Origin: Wukongibacter sp050859025 | Lineage (GTDB): Bacteria; Bacillota; Clostridia; Peptostreptococcales; Caminicellaceae | Assembly (NCBI RefSeq): GCF_050859025.1 | Contig: NZ_CP138200.1 | Coordinates: 2,046,001-2,110,000 of the forward strand | Direction of reading: 5' to 3' | Length of the DNA stretch: 64,000 nt | Shown here: one piece after another, positions 17,462 through 26,312 of the stretch | Numbering within the stretch: position 1 is the first letter of the stretch | Layout: every line of letters starts with the position of its first letter | Program-made: the position numbers and the translations under genes | Notes under the pieces: model-generated | What the model saw: the letters and a program-made list of their open reading frames with translations, nothing else | What the model was told of the DNA's origin: nothing | Databases searched by the model: none

Positions 17462-18457
17462 TTAAAGGTCTTTTACTAATTCTTCAGCTATTTGAACAGC
17501 ATTGGTTGCTGCTCCTTTTCTAATATTATCAGCAACAACCCAAAAATTCAAGCCGTTTTCAATACTGAAATCTCTTCTTATCCTACCAACATATACTAAG
17601 TCAGTTCCTCTAGCAGCTGTTGCAAGAGGGTAAACATTGTTTGCAGGATCATCCTGAACTACAATTCCAGGACTTGATTTTAATAAATTCTTTATATCAT
17701 CAACTTCAAATTGATTTTCAAACTCAAGGTTTATTGATTCGCTATGACAATCGTATAAAGGTACTCTAACAGTAGTAGCAGTTATTCTTATGTCATAATC
17801 ATTTAATATCTTTTGAGTTTCCTTTATCATTTTAATCTCCTCTTTAGTATATCCATTTTCCATAAAGATGTCTATATGAGGAAGACAATTATTTGCTATA
17901 GGGTGGGGATAAGCTTCTCTTAAATCGTTACCCTTCAAACCTTCTTCTAGATCCTTTACTCCCTTTACACCAGAGCCAGATACTGCTTGATAAGTAGAAT
18001 AAATAACTCTTTTTATTTTGTACTTTTCATGTAAAGGTTTTAAAGCAACTACTGCCTGAATAGTTGAACAGTTAGGATTTGCAATAATTCCTTTGTGAAA
18101 TTTAATGGCTTCTGGATTAACTTCAGGAACAACTAAGGGAACATCTTGTTCCATTCTCCAAGCACTACTATTGTCTACTACAACTACTCCCTTAGAAGCA
18201 GCTATTGGGGCAAATTTTTTGCTTGTATCTCCACCTGCAGAAAAAAGAGCTATGTCTATGTCTCTATCAAATGAATCTTCTTTTAATTCTTCAACAGTAT
18301 ATTCGATACCTTTACATTTTACCTTTTGGCCTGCAGACTTTGATGATGCAAAAACGTATAGATTTTCATATGGAAAGTCTCTTTCTTCCAAAACCTTTAA
18401 AAAAGTCCTACCAACCATTCCTGTTGCACCGACCACGGCTACATTTGCTTTTCTCAA
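17462..18457 (-). CDS. asd: Aspartate-semialdehyde dehydrogenase
   Basis: 331 residues from TTG 18455-18457, chosen because GGGAGG lies 7 bases upstream and the protein then opens RKANVAVVGATGMVG; the ATG five codons earlier overlaps that ribosome site. NADP-binding GATGMVG is at the start, the active-site Cys is in ANPNCSTIQ (about residue 129) and the catalytic His region follows. It makes aspartate semialdehyde, the substrate of DapA and of the threonine/methionine branch. Its position upstream of the lysine riboswitch means it can escape lysine control, which fits its shared role. Confidence 0.95.
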   Translation of the reverse strand: MRKANVAVVGATGMVGRTFLKVLEERDFPYENLYVFASSKSAGQKVKCKGIEYTVEELKEDSFDRDIDIALFSAGGDTSKKFAPIAASKGVVVVDNSSAWRMEQDVPLVVPEVNPEAIKFHKGIIANPNCSTIQAVVALKPLHEKYKIKRVIYSTYQAVSGSGVKGVKDLEEGLKGNDLREAYPHPIANNCLPHIDIFMENGYTKEEIKMIKETQKILNDYDIRITATTVRVPLYDCHSESINLEFENQFEVDDIKNLLKSSPGIVVQDDPANNVYPLATAARGTDLVYVGRIRRDFSIENGLNFWVVADNIRKGAATNAVQIAEELVKDL

Positions 18458-18511
18458 AATAAAACCTCCCATTCTTTACTTAAAATAAAAGTCTACGCCA
18501 GTTGTAATAAA

Positions 18512-18539
18512 ACTGTAGAATTGTACATGCATTATTCAA
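18512..18539 (-). promoter_or_regulatory. Possible promoter of asd
   Basis: On the minus strand TTGAAT, 16 bases, TACAGT, ending about 55 bases before the start codon. The -10 is a weak match. Confidence 0.35.
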
Positions 18540-19189
18540 GGTTAATTCACTGTTTAAATATATAGTATGCCCAAAGAATAATGATTGTTACATCTTATAT
18601 TTATAAAAAAATACTTAAAAAAATACAGAGACCTTTTATATAGAACAGCAAAAAGAAAAAATGCTTTCTTCCTTCCTTATACCTAAATTATATATATGGT
18701 AACACTAGTAAGATAGTATGTCAACAAAAAAGTCTATAATATAAAGATTCTTAAAGGAGAACTTTTGAAAAAGTATTAAGTATATTATATTTATTCATAA
18801 TTTAAAAATTATATAAAGTAATAAACCTTTTAAAATCATAAATAGCTTAACTTGTCTAACTAATAAAATAGAAGGAAATATTAATATCCTATTTCCGAGG
18901 AAATAGCTCAACTTAATAATCTCAAAAGGTAACCTTGAAAGTCTTTATAAAAGGCCTTGTTTAGAAATTTATTGCTCTAATTTGCAAAATGTAATATAAA
19001 GATATGGTATATCAAAGAATATTTATATATAATCATAAATATAGATCTACTTAAACCTATATTAAAGTTACTAAAGTTATTTTTGAAGAAAAATCTGAGA
19101 AAAGTTAGGGGGAATGATGCTTCCCTAGTTTTGATTGTATTTTACAATCGTAAGCTGTAATTAAAAGCAAATTTTATAGAGGTGATACT
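18540..19189. other. Long AT-rich divergent intergenic region
   Basis: About 650 bases between divergent asd and dapL without a supportable gene. Near 18935-18962, AAGTCTTTATAAAAGG followed by TTGTTTAGAAAT resembles the right end of family C. Just before dapL, a pair of hairpins (TTAGGGGGAA / TTCCCTAG near 19105-19128 and GATTGTA / TACAATC at 19132-19150) sits in the leader; no riboswitch core was recognised there. Confidence 0.4.
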
Positions 19190-20365
19190 ATGATTAAATT
19201 GGATAAGGATATACAAGATATATCACGAATGATAATTAAAGCAAGAAGAGATTTACATCAAATACCTGAATTGGGATTTAAAGAATATAAAACCCATGAA
19301 TATATTATTAGCTTTTTAAAAGAGTTGGAGATAAATAGTATTGAGAAAGCCGCTGGGACTGGAGTATTAGCTTATTTTAAAGGAAGTGAAGGAAAGAGAA
19401 CTATTGCCTTTAGAGCTGATATTGATGCACTGCCAATAACTGAAAAAACTGATGTAGAATATTCTTCATTGCATAGTGGCATGATGCATGCTTGTGGACA
19501 TGACGGCCATACATCTATATTATTAGGTCTAGCTATTTATTTATCTCAGAATAGAGAAAAGATAAAAGATAATATACTTTTAATCTTCCAACCGGCTGAA
19601 GAAGGACCGGGAGGTGCGGAGATAATAGTAAAAGAAGGTATTTTTAAGAAATATAATGTAGATTCAATATATGGACTCCACCTATATCCAGAAGTTAATG
19701 AAGGGATGGTAGGTGTGAAGAATGGACCGATAATGGCTCAAACAGGTGAATTTGATATACATATCAAGGGCAAAAGCGGTCATGGAGCGATGCCTCATAA
19801 TAGCAAGGATTCTATAGTTATAGCATCTGAGCTTGTAAATTCAATACAAAATATAATAAGCAGAAACATAGATCCAGTAGAACCAGCTGTTATAACTATA
19901 GGTAAGATTGAAGGTGGAGAAAGAAGGAATGTTATAGCCGGCGAAGTTATTATGGAAGGAACGATGAGGGCTTTTAATGAATCGGTATACAAAATGATGA
20001 AGAGAAAAATGAAGATTATTTCTAAAAGCTTAGCGATGGCACAGGATTGTGAAATTGATATTATCTTTAGGGATATGTACCCCTTTGTAAACAATGACAA
20101 AAAATTAGTGGATAATTTTATAGCTGCAATTGGTAAGGAAAATATTGAGATAGTTAAACCACAGATGACTGCCGAAGATTTTTCTTATTATCAAAGGGTA
20201 GTTCCAGGGTTGTTTTTCTTTTTGGGTGTGAGAAATGAAGAAAAGGGATATGTATATTCTCTTCATAATTCTAAATTTAATTTTAATGAAGAGGTTTTGG
20301 CTGCAGGAGTACAGATATATATAAATACACTGGTTTACAATAATTCTTTAGAAAATGGTATATAG
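19190..20365 (+). CDS. dapL: N-acetyldiaminopimelate deacetylase (M20 family amidohydrolase)
   Basis: 391 residues. Metal-site motifs of M20D proteins are present: ARRDLHQIPELGFKEYKT at the start, RADIDALPI, MHACGHDGH, FQPAEEGPGGAE and MTAEDFSYY. The opening and FQPAEEGPGGAE are closest to the acetylated-DAP hydrolases (Bacillus YkuR/DapL) rather than general hippurate hydrolases. It would remove acetate from N-acetyl-LL-diaminopimelate, the step after DapH and the acetylated-DAP aminotransferase (patA, not seen here). The dap cluster lies divergently just upstream, which supports this call. Aminoacylase or hippuricase activity remains possible. ATG 19190 follows AGAGGTGATACT. Confidence 0.75.
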   Translation: MIKLDKDIQDISRMIIKARRDLHQIPELGFKEYKTHEYIISFLKELEINSIEKAAGTGVLAYFKGSEGKRTIAFRADIDALPITEKTDVEYSSLHSGMMHACGHDGHTSILLGLAIYLSQNREKIKDNILLIFQPAEEGPGGAEIIVKEGIFKKYNVDSIYGLHLYPEVNEGMVGVKNGPIMAQTGEFDIHIKGKSGHGAMPHNSKDSIVIASELVNSIQNIISRNIDPVEPAVITIGKIEGGERRNVIAGEVIMEGTMRAFNESVYKMMKRKMKIISKSLAMAQDCEIDIIFRDMYPFVNNDKKLVDNFIAAIGKENIEIVKPQMTAEDFSYYQRVVPGLFFFLGVRNEEKGYVYSLHNSKFNFNEEVLAAGVQIYINTLVYNNSLENGI

Positions 20366-20373
20366 GTGATTGT

Positions 20374-21381
20374 ATGAGAAAAGGAAAAATTACTATTATG
20401 GAAATAAATGTTCTTTATCTTGTTGCAGCATTGATGCTTATTACAATAGGTGCCTATGCACAGATTACAAATATAAAGCTTGGATTAATAATTACGGAGT
20501 ATATTTTGATACTATTACCTGTCATTATCTTTCTTAAAGTGAAGGGGAGAGGTATAAAAACATTTTTAAGGTTTAACAAGATAAGGGTAAAGCATGGACT
20601 ATTGGTTGTATTAATAACATTACTAAGCTATCCTATAGCTGCCCTAGGAAATGTAATTGTATTATCTATTTTAAGCGTCCTTGGTTTGGAGATTAAACCG
20701 TCACCAGTTCCAGTAGCAGATAATTTTGGAGAATATATAGTACTTTTCTTTATTGTTGCAATTTCAGCTGGGATATGTGAAGAAGTATTTTTTAGAGGTT
20801 TATTGTTAAGAGCATATGAAGAAAAGTATAAAACAGCAGGTATAGTAATGACAGCAATTTTATTTGGTGTATTTCATTTCAACCTACAAAATTTAGCTGC
20901 ACCAATAGTCCTAGGACTGGTTTTTGGGTATTTGGTACATATAACTGATTCAATATATGCCGGCATAATAGGTCACATTACTAACAATGGGATAGCTGTT
21001 ACATTAATGTATGGATTAACTGTTTTATATAAAAAATTAAGCAAGTATGGTGATTTTGCACTTGATAAAGATACAATGCCGAATAGTGCCCAATTACTGG
21101 CTTCAACAATAATCCTAGGATTTATAGCTATTATATCAGGAGTGCTTGTATTTCTACTTATAAAGCATTTGAAGAAGGATATTGACAGCAATTTGCATAA
21201 TGACGAGAATAACTATCGTAAATATGAGAATTTTAGTATTCCAAGTGAAAGCTTTAATAGTTACTATCCCGATAATCAAATTGGTTCTGGAAAAAAAGAG
21301 GATAATAGATTTATAGGATTCATTCCAGTGGGAATTGTGCTAGCTTTGTATATCTTCTTTTCTTATAAACAATTTTCTTAG
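20374..21381 (+). CDS. CPBP-family (CAAX-like) intramembrane metalloprotease
   Basis: 335 residues with about eight membrane spans. The family motifs are EEVFFRGLLL (about residue 136), the FHF motif in FGVFHFNLQNLAAP and the final GHITNNGIA. The C-terminal third is a charged, asparagine/serine-rich cytoplasmic segment (about residues 272-315) followed by one more hydrophobic helix, longer than the minimal family. Members cleave membrane substrates or modify bacteriocin and sortase-related proteins; no substrate is evident. It starts 8 bases after dapL and is probably cotranscribed with it. Confidence 0.8.
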   Translation: MRKGKITIMEINVLYLVAALMLITIGAYAQITNIKLGLIITEYILILLPVIIFLKVKGRGIKTFLRFNKIRVKHGLLVVLITLLSYPIAALGNVIVLSILSVLGLEIKPSPVPVADNFGEYIVLFFIVAISAGICEEVFFRGLLLRAYEEKYKTAGIVMTAILFGVFHFNLQNLAAPIVLGLVFGYLVHITDSIYAGIIGHITNNGIAVTLMYGLTVLYKKLSKYGDFALDKDTMPNSAQLLASTIILGFIAIISGVLVFLLIKHLKKDIDSNLHNDENNYRKYENFSIPSESFNSYYPDNQIGSGKKEDNRFIGFIPVGIVLALYIFFSYKQFS

Positions 21382-21747
21382 TATATAGAATTTGCTTAGA
21401 AATCTATATTTTGACTATATAGGGATTCATATAGAACTATTAGTCTATAAATATAATGATAATTATGTTTATTCAAAGCTGTAACGAGTTCATGATTTTT
21501 TAGGGAGTATAAAAAAGAACACCCTGAAATACCGTTCTTTCAAGGTGTTAACTTAAATATATATTGTAACAATATATATTTAAAGGGGGAGTGGGAAACA
21601 ACATAACAACCATAAAAAAGAATAGCATTAATATAGTGAAATATCAACAAAAAAAGATGAATATTACAAAAGTTTAAGAAATAATTACTATTTTATGTAT
21701 AAAATTCAACCCCTTACTCAATAATACTTGTGAGGGGAGTGATAAAT
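21382..21747. other. Intergenic region with two hairpins
   Basis: A hairpin AACACC-TGAAA / TTTCA-GGTGTT (about 21519-21550) without a T-run is followed directly by the 31-bp palindrome at 21553. The rest is AT-rich. Immediately before the spore protein, GTATA (21697) and CAATAATA (21719) are spaced like a sigma-G promoter, a weak match. Confidence 0.45.
21553..21583. repeat. Perfect 31-bp palindrome
   Basis: TTAAATATATATTGT, a single central A, then ACAATATATATTTAA: 15 paired bases on each side. It could be an operator for a dimeric regulator or a hairpin; it is followed by AGGGGGAGTGGG. Confidence 0.7.
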
Positions 21748-21975
21748 TTGTCAAAAAAGAATAGAGACAAAAACAAAAAATTTAAAATTGAAACCATAGA
21801 GGATAAATGGAAGTATGAAATAGCGTCGGAATTAGGACTTTTAGATAAAGTTCTAAGTGATGGTTGGGGAGGACTAACAGCTAAAGAAACTGGTAGAATC
21901 GGAGGCTTAATAACGGTAAAGAAAAAGAAAATGAAAAAAATGCAGGAACAAGAAGAAGTACAGCAAGAGGGATAG
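21748..21975 (+). CDS. Alpha/beta-type small acid-soluble spore protein
   Basis: 75 residues from TTG 21748, placed 8 bases after GAGGGGAG. The SASP pattern is present: KYEIASELGLLDKV, then GWGGLTAKETGRIGGLI and a lysine-rich tail. These proteins coat DNA in the spore core and protect it from UV and heat. A GPR protease site is not clear-cut in the usual position, and the tail (KKKKMKKMQEQEEVQQEG) is more charged than in the main SASPs, so it is a minor or divergent family member. A possible sigma-G promoter is at 21697-21726. Confidence 0.82.
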   Translation: MSKKNRDKNKKFKIETIEDKWKYEIASELGLLDKVLSDGWGGLTAKETGRIGGLITVKKKKMKKMQEQEEVQQEG

Positions 21976-21998
21976 AATTTTTCTATCTCTTTTTTAGT
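21963..21998 (+). terminator. Terminator of the spore protein gene
   Basis: GAGGGATAGA / TCTATCTCTTTTTT; the stem overlaps the stop codon. Confidence 0.75.
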
Positions 21999-22166
21999 AT
22001 TCTTATACAGAAATAATAGTTTAGAATTTTACCTCTTTTGCTTTAGATAGGTTTTGTGTATAATTTAAGAAGCAAGTATAAATAAACGACTCTAACACTT
22101 AAAATAAGTTTCATATAAGGGTTGCTTAGCTTGAATAATATAGGTGAAAGGTAAGAAGGGATATAA

Positions 22167-22913
22167 ATGGAAGCTTATAGTGGATTTGCTAAGGTTTATG
22201 ATTTTTTAATGAAGGATGTCAACTACGATGGTTGGGTGGACTATATAGAAAAAATTTTCAATAAGGAAGCTCTGAGACCCAAAACTGTTTTGGAACTTGC
22301 TTGTGGTACGGGTAGTATAACAAATAGGTTGTCGAAGCGAGGTTATGACATAGTAGGCATTGATATATCAAGTGAAATGTTAACCTATGCTAAGTATAAA
22401 TCGTATGCTTTTGGACAGGATATTAGATATATTAATCAAGATATGAGAGAGCTGAACTTTTCAAAGGAAATGGATGCTATACTTTGTTTATGTGATGGAT
22501 TCAACTATATTTTAGAAGAAGAGGATCTAATATCGATATTTATTAAAGTTCATTCATTACTTCAAAAAGAAGGAGTATTTATTTTTGATATAAGCTCTTA
22601 CTATAAACTATCTGAGATTTTAGGAAATAATGTTTATGGAGAAAATTATGAAGATGTGTCATACTTATGGGAAAACTATTTTGATGATGACTCAGATATT
22701 TGCGAATTAGACCTTACTATATTTACTAGGGAAGGGGAATTGTTTGCAAGGCATCAAGAATGCCATTACCAGAGAGCCTATAGGAGTAAAAAAATAGTAG
22801 ATTTATTAAGAAAAGCTGAATTTGAAAAAATAGAGGTATATAAAGCTTTTACCTTTGAAGATATTCAACATACTGACGAAAGAATATTTTTTGTCTGTAG
22901 AAAAAATAATTAG
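22167..22913 (+). CDS. Class I SAM-dependent methyltransferase
   Basis: 248 residues. Motif I VLELACGTG is near residue 41, GIDISSEML gives the acidic ribose-binding position, and INQDMREL and AILCLCDGFNYI are motifs II and III. It belongs to the group with N-terminal YSGFAKVYDFLM that is widespread in Clostridia as a stand-alone gene. The substrate is unknown. ATG 22167 follows AAGAAGGGATATAA. Confidence 0.82.
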   Translation: MEAYSGFAKVYDFLMKDVNYDGWVDYIEKIFNKEALRPKTVLELACGTGSITNRLSKRGYDIVGIDISSEMLTYAKYKSYAFGQDIRYINQDMRELNFSKEMDAILCLCDGFNYILEEEDLISIFIKVHSLLQKEGVFIFDISSYYKLSEILGNNVYGENYEDVSYLWENYFDDDSDICELDLTIFTREGELFARHQECHYQRAYRSKKIVDLLRKAEFEKIEVYKAFTFEDIQHTDERIFFVCRKNN

Positions 22914-23061
22914 TAAATTATGTATAAAATTTTGAGATTTTGAGTATCTTAATAATAAAGGTTTTTGATCTAATTGTTTGACACTGCAAATGGGCTGTGT
23001 TAAAATTAGTATGAGCTAGCTTAATTAAATTTTTGGAAGTTTTAGGAGGATTGATTGTTTC

Positions 23062-23259
23062 ATGAAAGGTAAAGTTAAATGGTTTAATGGCGAAAAAGGA
23101 TATGGATTCATCACTGCTGAAGACGGAAATGATGTATTTGTACATTACTCTGCGATTCTTGGAGACGGATTCAAAACTTTAGAAGAAGAACAAGAAGTTG
23201 AGTTTGATGTTGTTGAAGGTGAAAAAGGACCTCAAGCAACTCAAGTTACTAAGCTTTAA
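23062..23259 (+). CDS. Cold-shock domain protein
   Basis: 65 residues, the full length of a CspA-type protein. RNA-binding motifs KGYGFIT (RNP1) and DVFVHYSAI (RNP2) are intact. It binds single-stranded RNA and acts as an RNA chaperone. It is monocistronic, with AGGAGGATTG upstream and a terminator at 23285. The closest named paralog (cspA/B/C) cannot be decided. Confidence 0.95.
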   Translation: MKGKVKWFNGEKGYGFITAEDGNDVFVHYSAILGDGFKTLEEEQEVEFDVVEGEKGPQATQVTKL

Positions 23260-23284
23260 TTCATAGATAATTAATAAGCTTATC

Positions 23285-23310
23285 AGCCCTGACTAGTTCA
23301 GGGCTTTATT
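23285..23310 (+). terminator. Terminator of the cold-shock gene
   Basis: AGCCCTGA / TCAGGGCT stem with loop CTAGT, then TTATT. Confidence 0.8.
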
Positions 23311-23415
23311 GTTGCATTTTTTGCATGTTTTTTATATACTAAGGAAATATAAATATGCTAAATTGATAAAAATCATGGCTATAGATTTGTTAAACTATGC
23401 AAAATCTTTATTTTG

Positions 23416-23525
23416 ATTTCTCAAATATAGATATGGACACATAATAATAAATGATTATACATTTATTCATTAAAATTTACATGGGCTGTAGATTTCAGTA
23501 AATAATTTAATGATATTTGAGAAAT
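23416..23525. repeat. 110-bp element with 13-bp perfect terminal inverted repeats
   Basis: ATTTCTCAAATAT (23416-23428) and ATATTTGAGAAAT (23513-23525) are exact reverse complements. The inside is AT-rich and non-coding. It may be a small insertion element or a long hairpin; no second copy was seen, although TTTTCTCAAATA at about 28087 resembles one end. The remainder of the 395-base gap before hslO holds nothing recognisable. Confidence 0.5.
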
Positions 23526-23654
23526 TAAAATGTAATTTTGGTTTAAGTAACTATTAATATTATAATTTGTACTATTGGAGGAAAAATATAAAAAATACAT
23601 AGAGTTGCTATCTAAGCAGCTTGCTAAGATGCAAAAGTAGTTGGAGGGATAGAT

Positions 23655-24545
23655 TTGAAAAATTATATAGTAAGAGGACTTGCTGGTAACAAGAGTATAA
23701 GATTATTTGCTGCTATAACGACTGATATGGTTGAAAAAGCCAGAAAGATACATGGCACAACGCCTGTTGCAACTGCAGCATTAGGAAGAACTATGACGGC
23801 TGCATCAATTATGGGATATATGCTTAAGGGTGAAAAAGACAAGGTGACACTGCAAATTAGAGGTTCTAATAAAATAAAATCTATTGTTGCGGTTGCTGAT
23901 TCTAAGGGATTTGTAAAGGGATACATTTCACATCCCCATATAGATGTAACCTTAAATGAAAAGGGAAAATTGGATGTAGGTGGAGCTGTAGGAAAAAATG
24001 GAAAGATGATAATCGCGAAGGACTTGGGACTTAAGGAACCATATGTAGGGCAGTCAAATTTAATAACTGGTGAAATAGGTGAGGATTTAGCTGCATATTA
24101 TATGTATTCAGAGCAACAGCCTTCAGTTGTATCTCTCGGAGTGTTACTTGATGTCGATGGTTCGGTAAAGGCATCGGGAGGATTTATTATTCAGCCCTTA
24201 CCCGATGTGGATGAAGAAACTTTAATTAAGCTTGAAGAGGCAATTAGGGATATACCATCTACGTCTTCAATGGTAGATGAGGGGATGACAGCAGAAGAAA
24301 TATTAAGAGCAGTATTAAAGGGCTTTGATGTAGAAATAATAGAAAAAAATGAGATAGACTTTGTTTGTGACTGTTCAATTGATAAGATTGAGAAGGCACT
24401 AATAAGCATAGGTGAAAAAGAACTTAGGTCCTTAATAGAGGAAGACGGTAAAGCAGAGATAAAGTGTCATTTCTGTAATAAAGAATATTTATTCGACAAA
24501 GAAGATCTCACTGGATTGTTGAATGAAGCTTTAAATAATAAATAA
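23655..24545 (+). CDS. hslO: Redox-regulated chaperone Hsp33
   Basis: 296 residues from TTG 23655 after TTGGAGGGATAGAT. The N-terminal domain matches Hsp33 (GTTPVATAALGRTMTAA, LQIRGSNKI). The C-terminal zinc centre is intact: C-x-C in DCSIDK preceded by FVCDC, and CHFCNK near residue 273. Under oxidation the zinc is lost and the protein becomes an ATP-independent holdase for unfolding proteins. The gene appears monocistronic, followed by a weak hairpin near 24673-24716 before the tRNA cluster. Confidence 0.95.
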   Translation: MKNYIVRGLAGNKSIRLFAAITTDMVEKARKIHGTTPVATAALGRTMTAASIMGYMLKGEKDKVTLQIRGSNKIKSIVAVADSKGFVKGYISHPHIDVTLNEKGKLDVGGAVGKNGKMIIAKDLGLKEPYVGQSNLITGEIGEDLAAYYMYSEQQPSVVSLGVLLDVDGSVKASGGFIIQPLPDVDEETLIKLEEAIRDIPSTSSMVDEGMTAEEILRAVLKGFDVEIIEKNEIDFVCDCSIDKIEKALISIGEKELRSLIEEDGKAEIKCHFCNKEYLFDKEDLTGLLNEALNNK

Positions 24546-24761
24546 TTATATAAGAGATTGTAACGGTAAATTTCTGTGTTACTTGAGATGCTTATCGACT
24601 TGGCACCTGTGTCAATACTAGCCAAACAGTATGAATTTTAAGACTTTAAGCTTCATTTATTTTGAAATATCTAAGGGCTGGACTCATAATAAACCTTTAT
24701 GCGACGGCCCATTTTAAAATATGTGTAATGGTAATATATACTAAGAGAATTTATAAAATGC

Positions 24762-24790
24762 TTGACAAGAAGTTAGAAATGTTGTATCAT
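24762..24790 (+). promoter_or_regulatory. Promoter of the tRNA cluster
   Basis: TTGACA (24762-24767), 17 bases, TATCAT (24785-24790), 24 bases before the first tRNA. Confidence 0.8.
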
Positions 24791-24813
24791 AATTTTTGTC
24801 AGCTCAATACTGA

Positions 24814-24889
24814 GGGCGCATAGCTCAGCTGGGAGAGCACCTGCCTTACAAGCAGGGGGTCACAGGTTCAAGTCCTGTTGCGCCCACCA
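24814..24889 (+). tRNA. tRNA-Val (UAC)
   Basis: Complete cloverleaf with GGGCGCA/TGCGCCC acceptor stem, anticodon loop CTTACAA (anticodon TAC), T-loop GGTTCAAGTCC and encoded CCA. Confidence 0.97.
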
Positions 24890-24960
24890 AAGTAGAGGTG
24901 AGAAAAGATTTAAAAGGCACACTAGGTTTAGACTAAGATTCTCACATCTAATATCTAAAT

Positions 24961-25036
24961 GCCCAGATAGCTCAGTCGGTAGAGCAGGGGACTGAAAATC
25001 CCCGTGTCGGTGGTTCGATTCCGCCTCTGGGCACCA
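24961..25036 (+). tRNA. tRNA-Phe (GAA)
   Basis: GCCCAGA/TCTGGGC acceptor stem, anticodon loop CTGAAAA (GAA), T-loop GGTTCGATTCC, encoded CCA. Confidence 0.97.
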
Positions 25037-25039
25037 TAT

Positions 25040-25114
25040 GCGGTAGTGGCTCAGTGGTAGAGCATCGCCTTGCCAAGGCGAGGGTCGAGGGTTCAAATCC
25101 CTTCTACCGCTCCA
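25040..25114 (+). tRNA. tRNA-Gly (GCC)
   Basis: GCGGTAG/CTACCGC acceptor stem, anticodon loop TTGCCAA (GCC), T-loop GGTTCAAATCC, encoded CCA. It starts only 3 bases after the Phe tRNA. Confidence 0.97.
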
Positions 25115-25127
25115 ATTTAATAAATTT

Positions 25128-25202
<75 letters not shown>

Positions 25203-25205
25203 ATG

Positions 25206-25239
25206 AAGACAAAGTCATCTATTAGGATGTCTTTTTTTT
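25206..25239 (+). terminator. Terminator of the tRNA cluster
   Basis: AAGAC...CATC / GATGTCTT bulged stem followed by seven T. Confidence 0.65.
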
Positions 25240-25281
25240 ATGCTATTATAAAAAATATAGAGATATTTGAAGAAGATATAC

Positions 25282-25335
25282 TATATAGAAGGTACTTATA
25301 AATGACACTGTAAAGGATTTATTGGGATTTCTATA
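25282..25335 (+). repeat. Family B repeat, short form
   Basis: TATATAGAAGGTACTTATAAAT to AAGGATTTATTGGGATTTC plus TATA; 54 bases ending 36 bases before the DUF6873 gene, so it forms most of that gene's leader region. Confidence 0.6.
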
Positions 25336-25370
25336 GATCAATAAATATAAAAAGTAGGTGAATTTAGACT

Positions 25371-26132
25371 ATGAGTAGTTTTATTAAAACTCCTTTTTTA
25401 CCTAGGGGAAAAGTAGAAACTGTTATCATAGACAGGAGAGTTACTAAATCTATTCAGAATAAAATACGAGCTAAAGGTATAAATATTATTGAGACTCCTT
25501 ATTGCAAGGACTTGTATGATGCGGTTTCAGCCCATCCGGATATGCTAATGCATCATATAGGTGGAAATGAAATTGTCGTTGCTCCAAATATATACTCAGA
25601 GATTAATGAAAAATTTAAAGAATTGAATTGCAAAATAATTAAAGGTGATAAGATACTAAAAAGTACCTATCCAGATAATGTTGCATATAATGTAGGGAGG
25701 ATAGGGAGATTTGCTATACACAATTTCAAATATACAGATAAAATTGTAATAAGAAAACTTAAAGAAATGGAAGTTGAATTTATAAACGTAAAACAAGGAT
25801 ACTCAAAATGTTCTATTTGTATTGTAAATGAAAAAGCAATAATAACCTCAGATAAAGGAATTGCAAAGCAGCTGATGATACACAATATTGATGTATTACT
25901 TATCGAAAGCGGATATATTGATTTACCAGGATTGAGTTACGGATTTATAGGCGGTGCTACTGGATTGATTTCTAGTAATAAACTATTGTTTTGTGGAAAT
26001 ACTAAAAAACATCCTAATTATAAAAGCATAAGAAAATTTCTTAAAAAATATTCTGTGACTATTGATAGTGTTGGAGAAAAAAAGCTTATAGATATAGGTT
26101 CAATAATACCAATAACAGAAACTCTTACATAA
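25371..26132 (+). CDS. DUF6873 family protein (GME/guanidino-modifying-like fold)
   Basis: 253 residues. The sequence resembles the clostridial family annotated as DUF6873 GME-fold proteins: GHLYDAVSAHPDML-like segment near residue 50, HHIGGNEIVVAP, DNVAYNVGRIG near residue 103, KQGYSKCSICIV with paired cysteines and IESGYIDLPGLSYGFIGGATGLI. The fold is shared with arginine deiminase and amidinotransferases, but whether the catalytic Cys/His/Asp set is complete cannot be decided by eye. Function unknown. It is commonly found close to ytxC in this group, as here. Confidence 0.7.
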   Translation: MSSFIKTPFLPRGKVETVIIDRRVTKSIQNKIRAKGINIIETPYCKDLYDAVSAHPDMLMHHIGGNEIVVAPNIYSEINEKFKELNCKIIKGDKILKSTYPDNVAYNVGRIGRFAIHNFKYTDKIVIRKLKEMEVEFINVKQGYSKCSICIVNEKAIITSDKGIAKQLMIHNIDVLLIESGYIDLPGLSYGFIGGATGLISSNKLLFCGNTKKHPNYKSIRKFLKKYSVTIDSVGEKKLIDIGSIIPITETLT

Positions 26133-26312
26133 AGCTAGTATATGCAAGGTGCTTTTGCTAAATTGAAAAAATCTTATGTGAATCCTTATGTAAAAGTTTT
26201 AAAAATATTGGTTATATATAAATGACAGTAAAAACAAAAACTAACAGAACAATATTTGTATATGCTCTTTTATACTCCCATATACTACAATTGAAAGGAG
26301 GGCTTTATAAGA

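Noticed and set aside
14624..18488. Several plus-strand ORFs of 60-127 residues across dapH-asd
   Set aside because: They are shadows of the minus-strand lysine pathway genes, which have full-length family matches.
24673..24716. A strong terminator after hslO
   Set aside because: Only six pairs at the ends of a long loop and no proper T-run; mentioned only as a weak hairpin.
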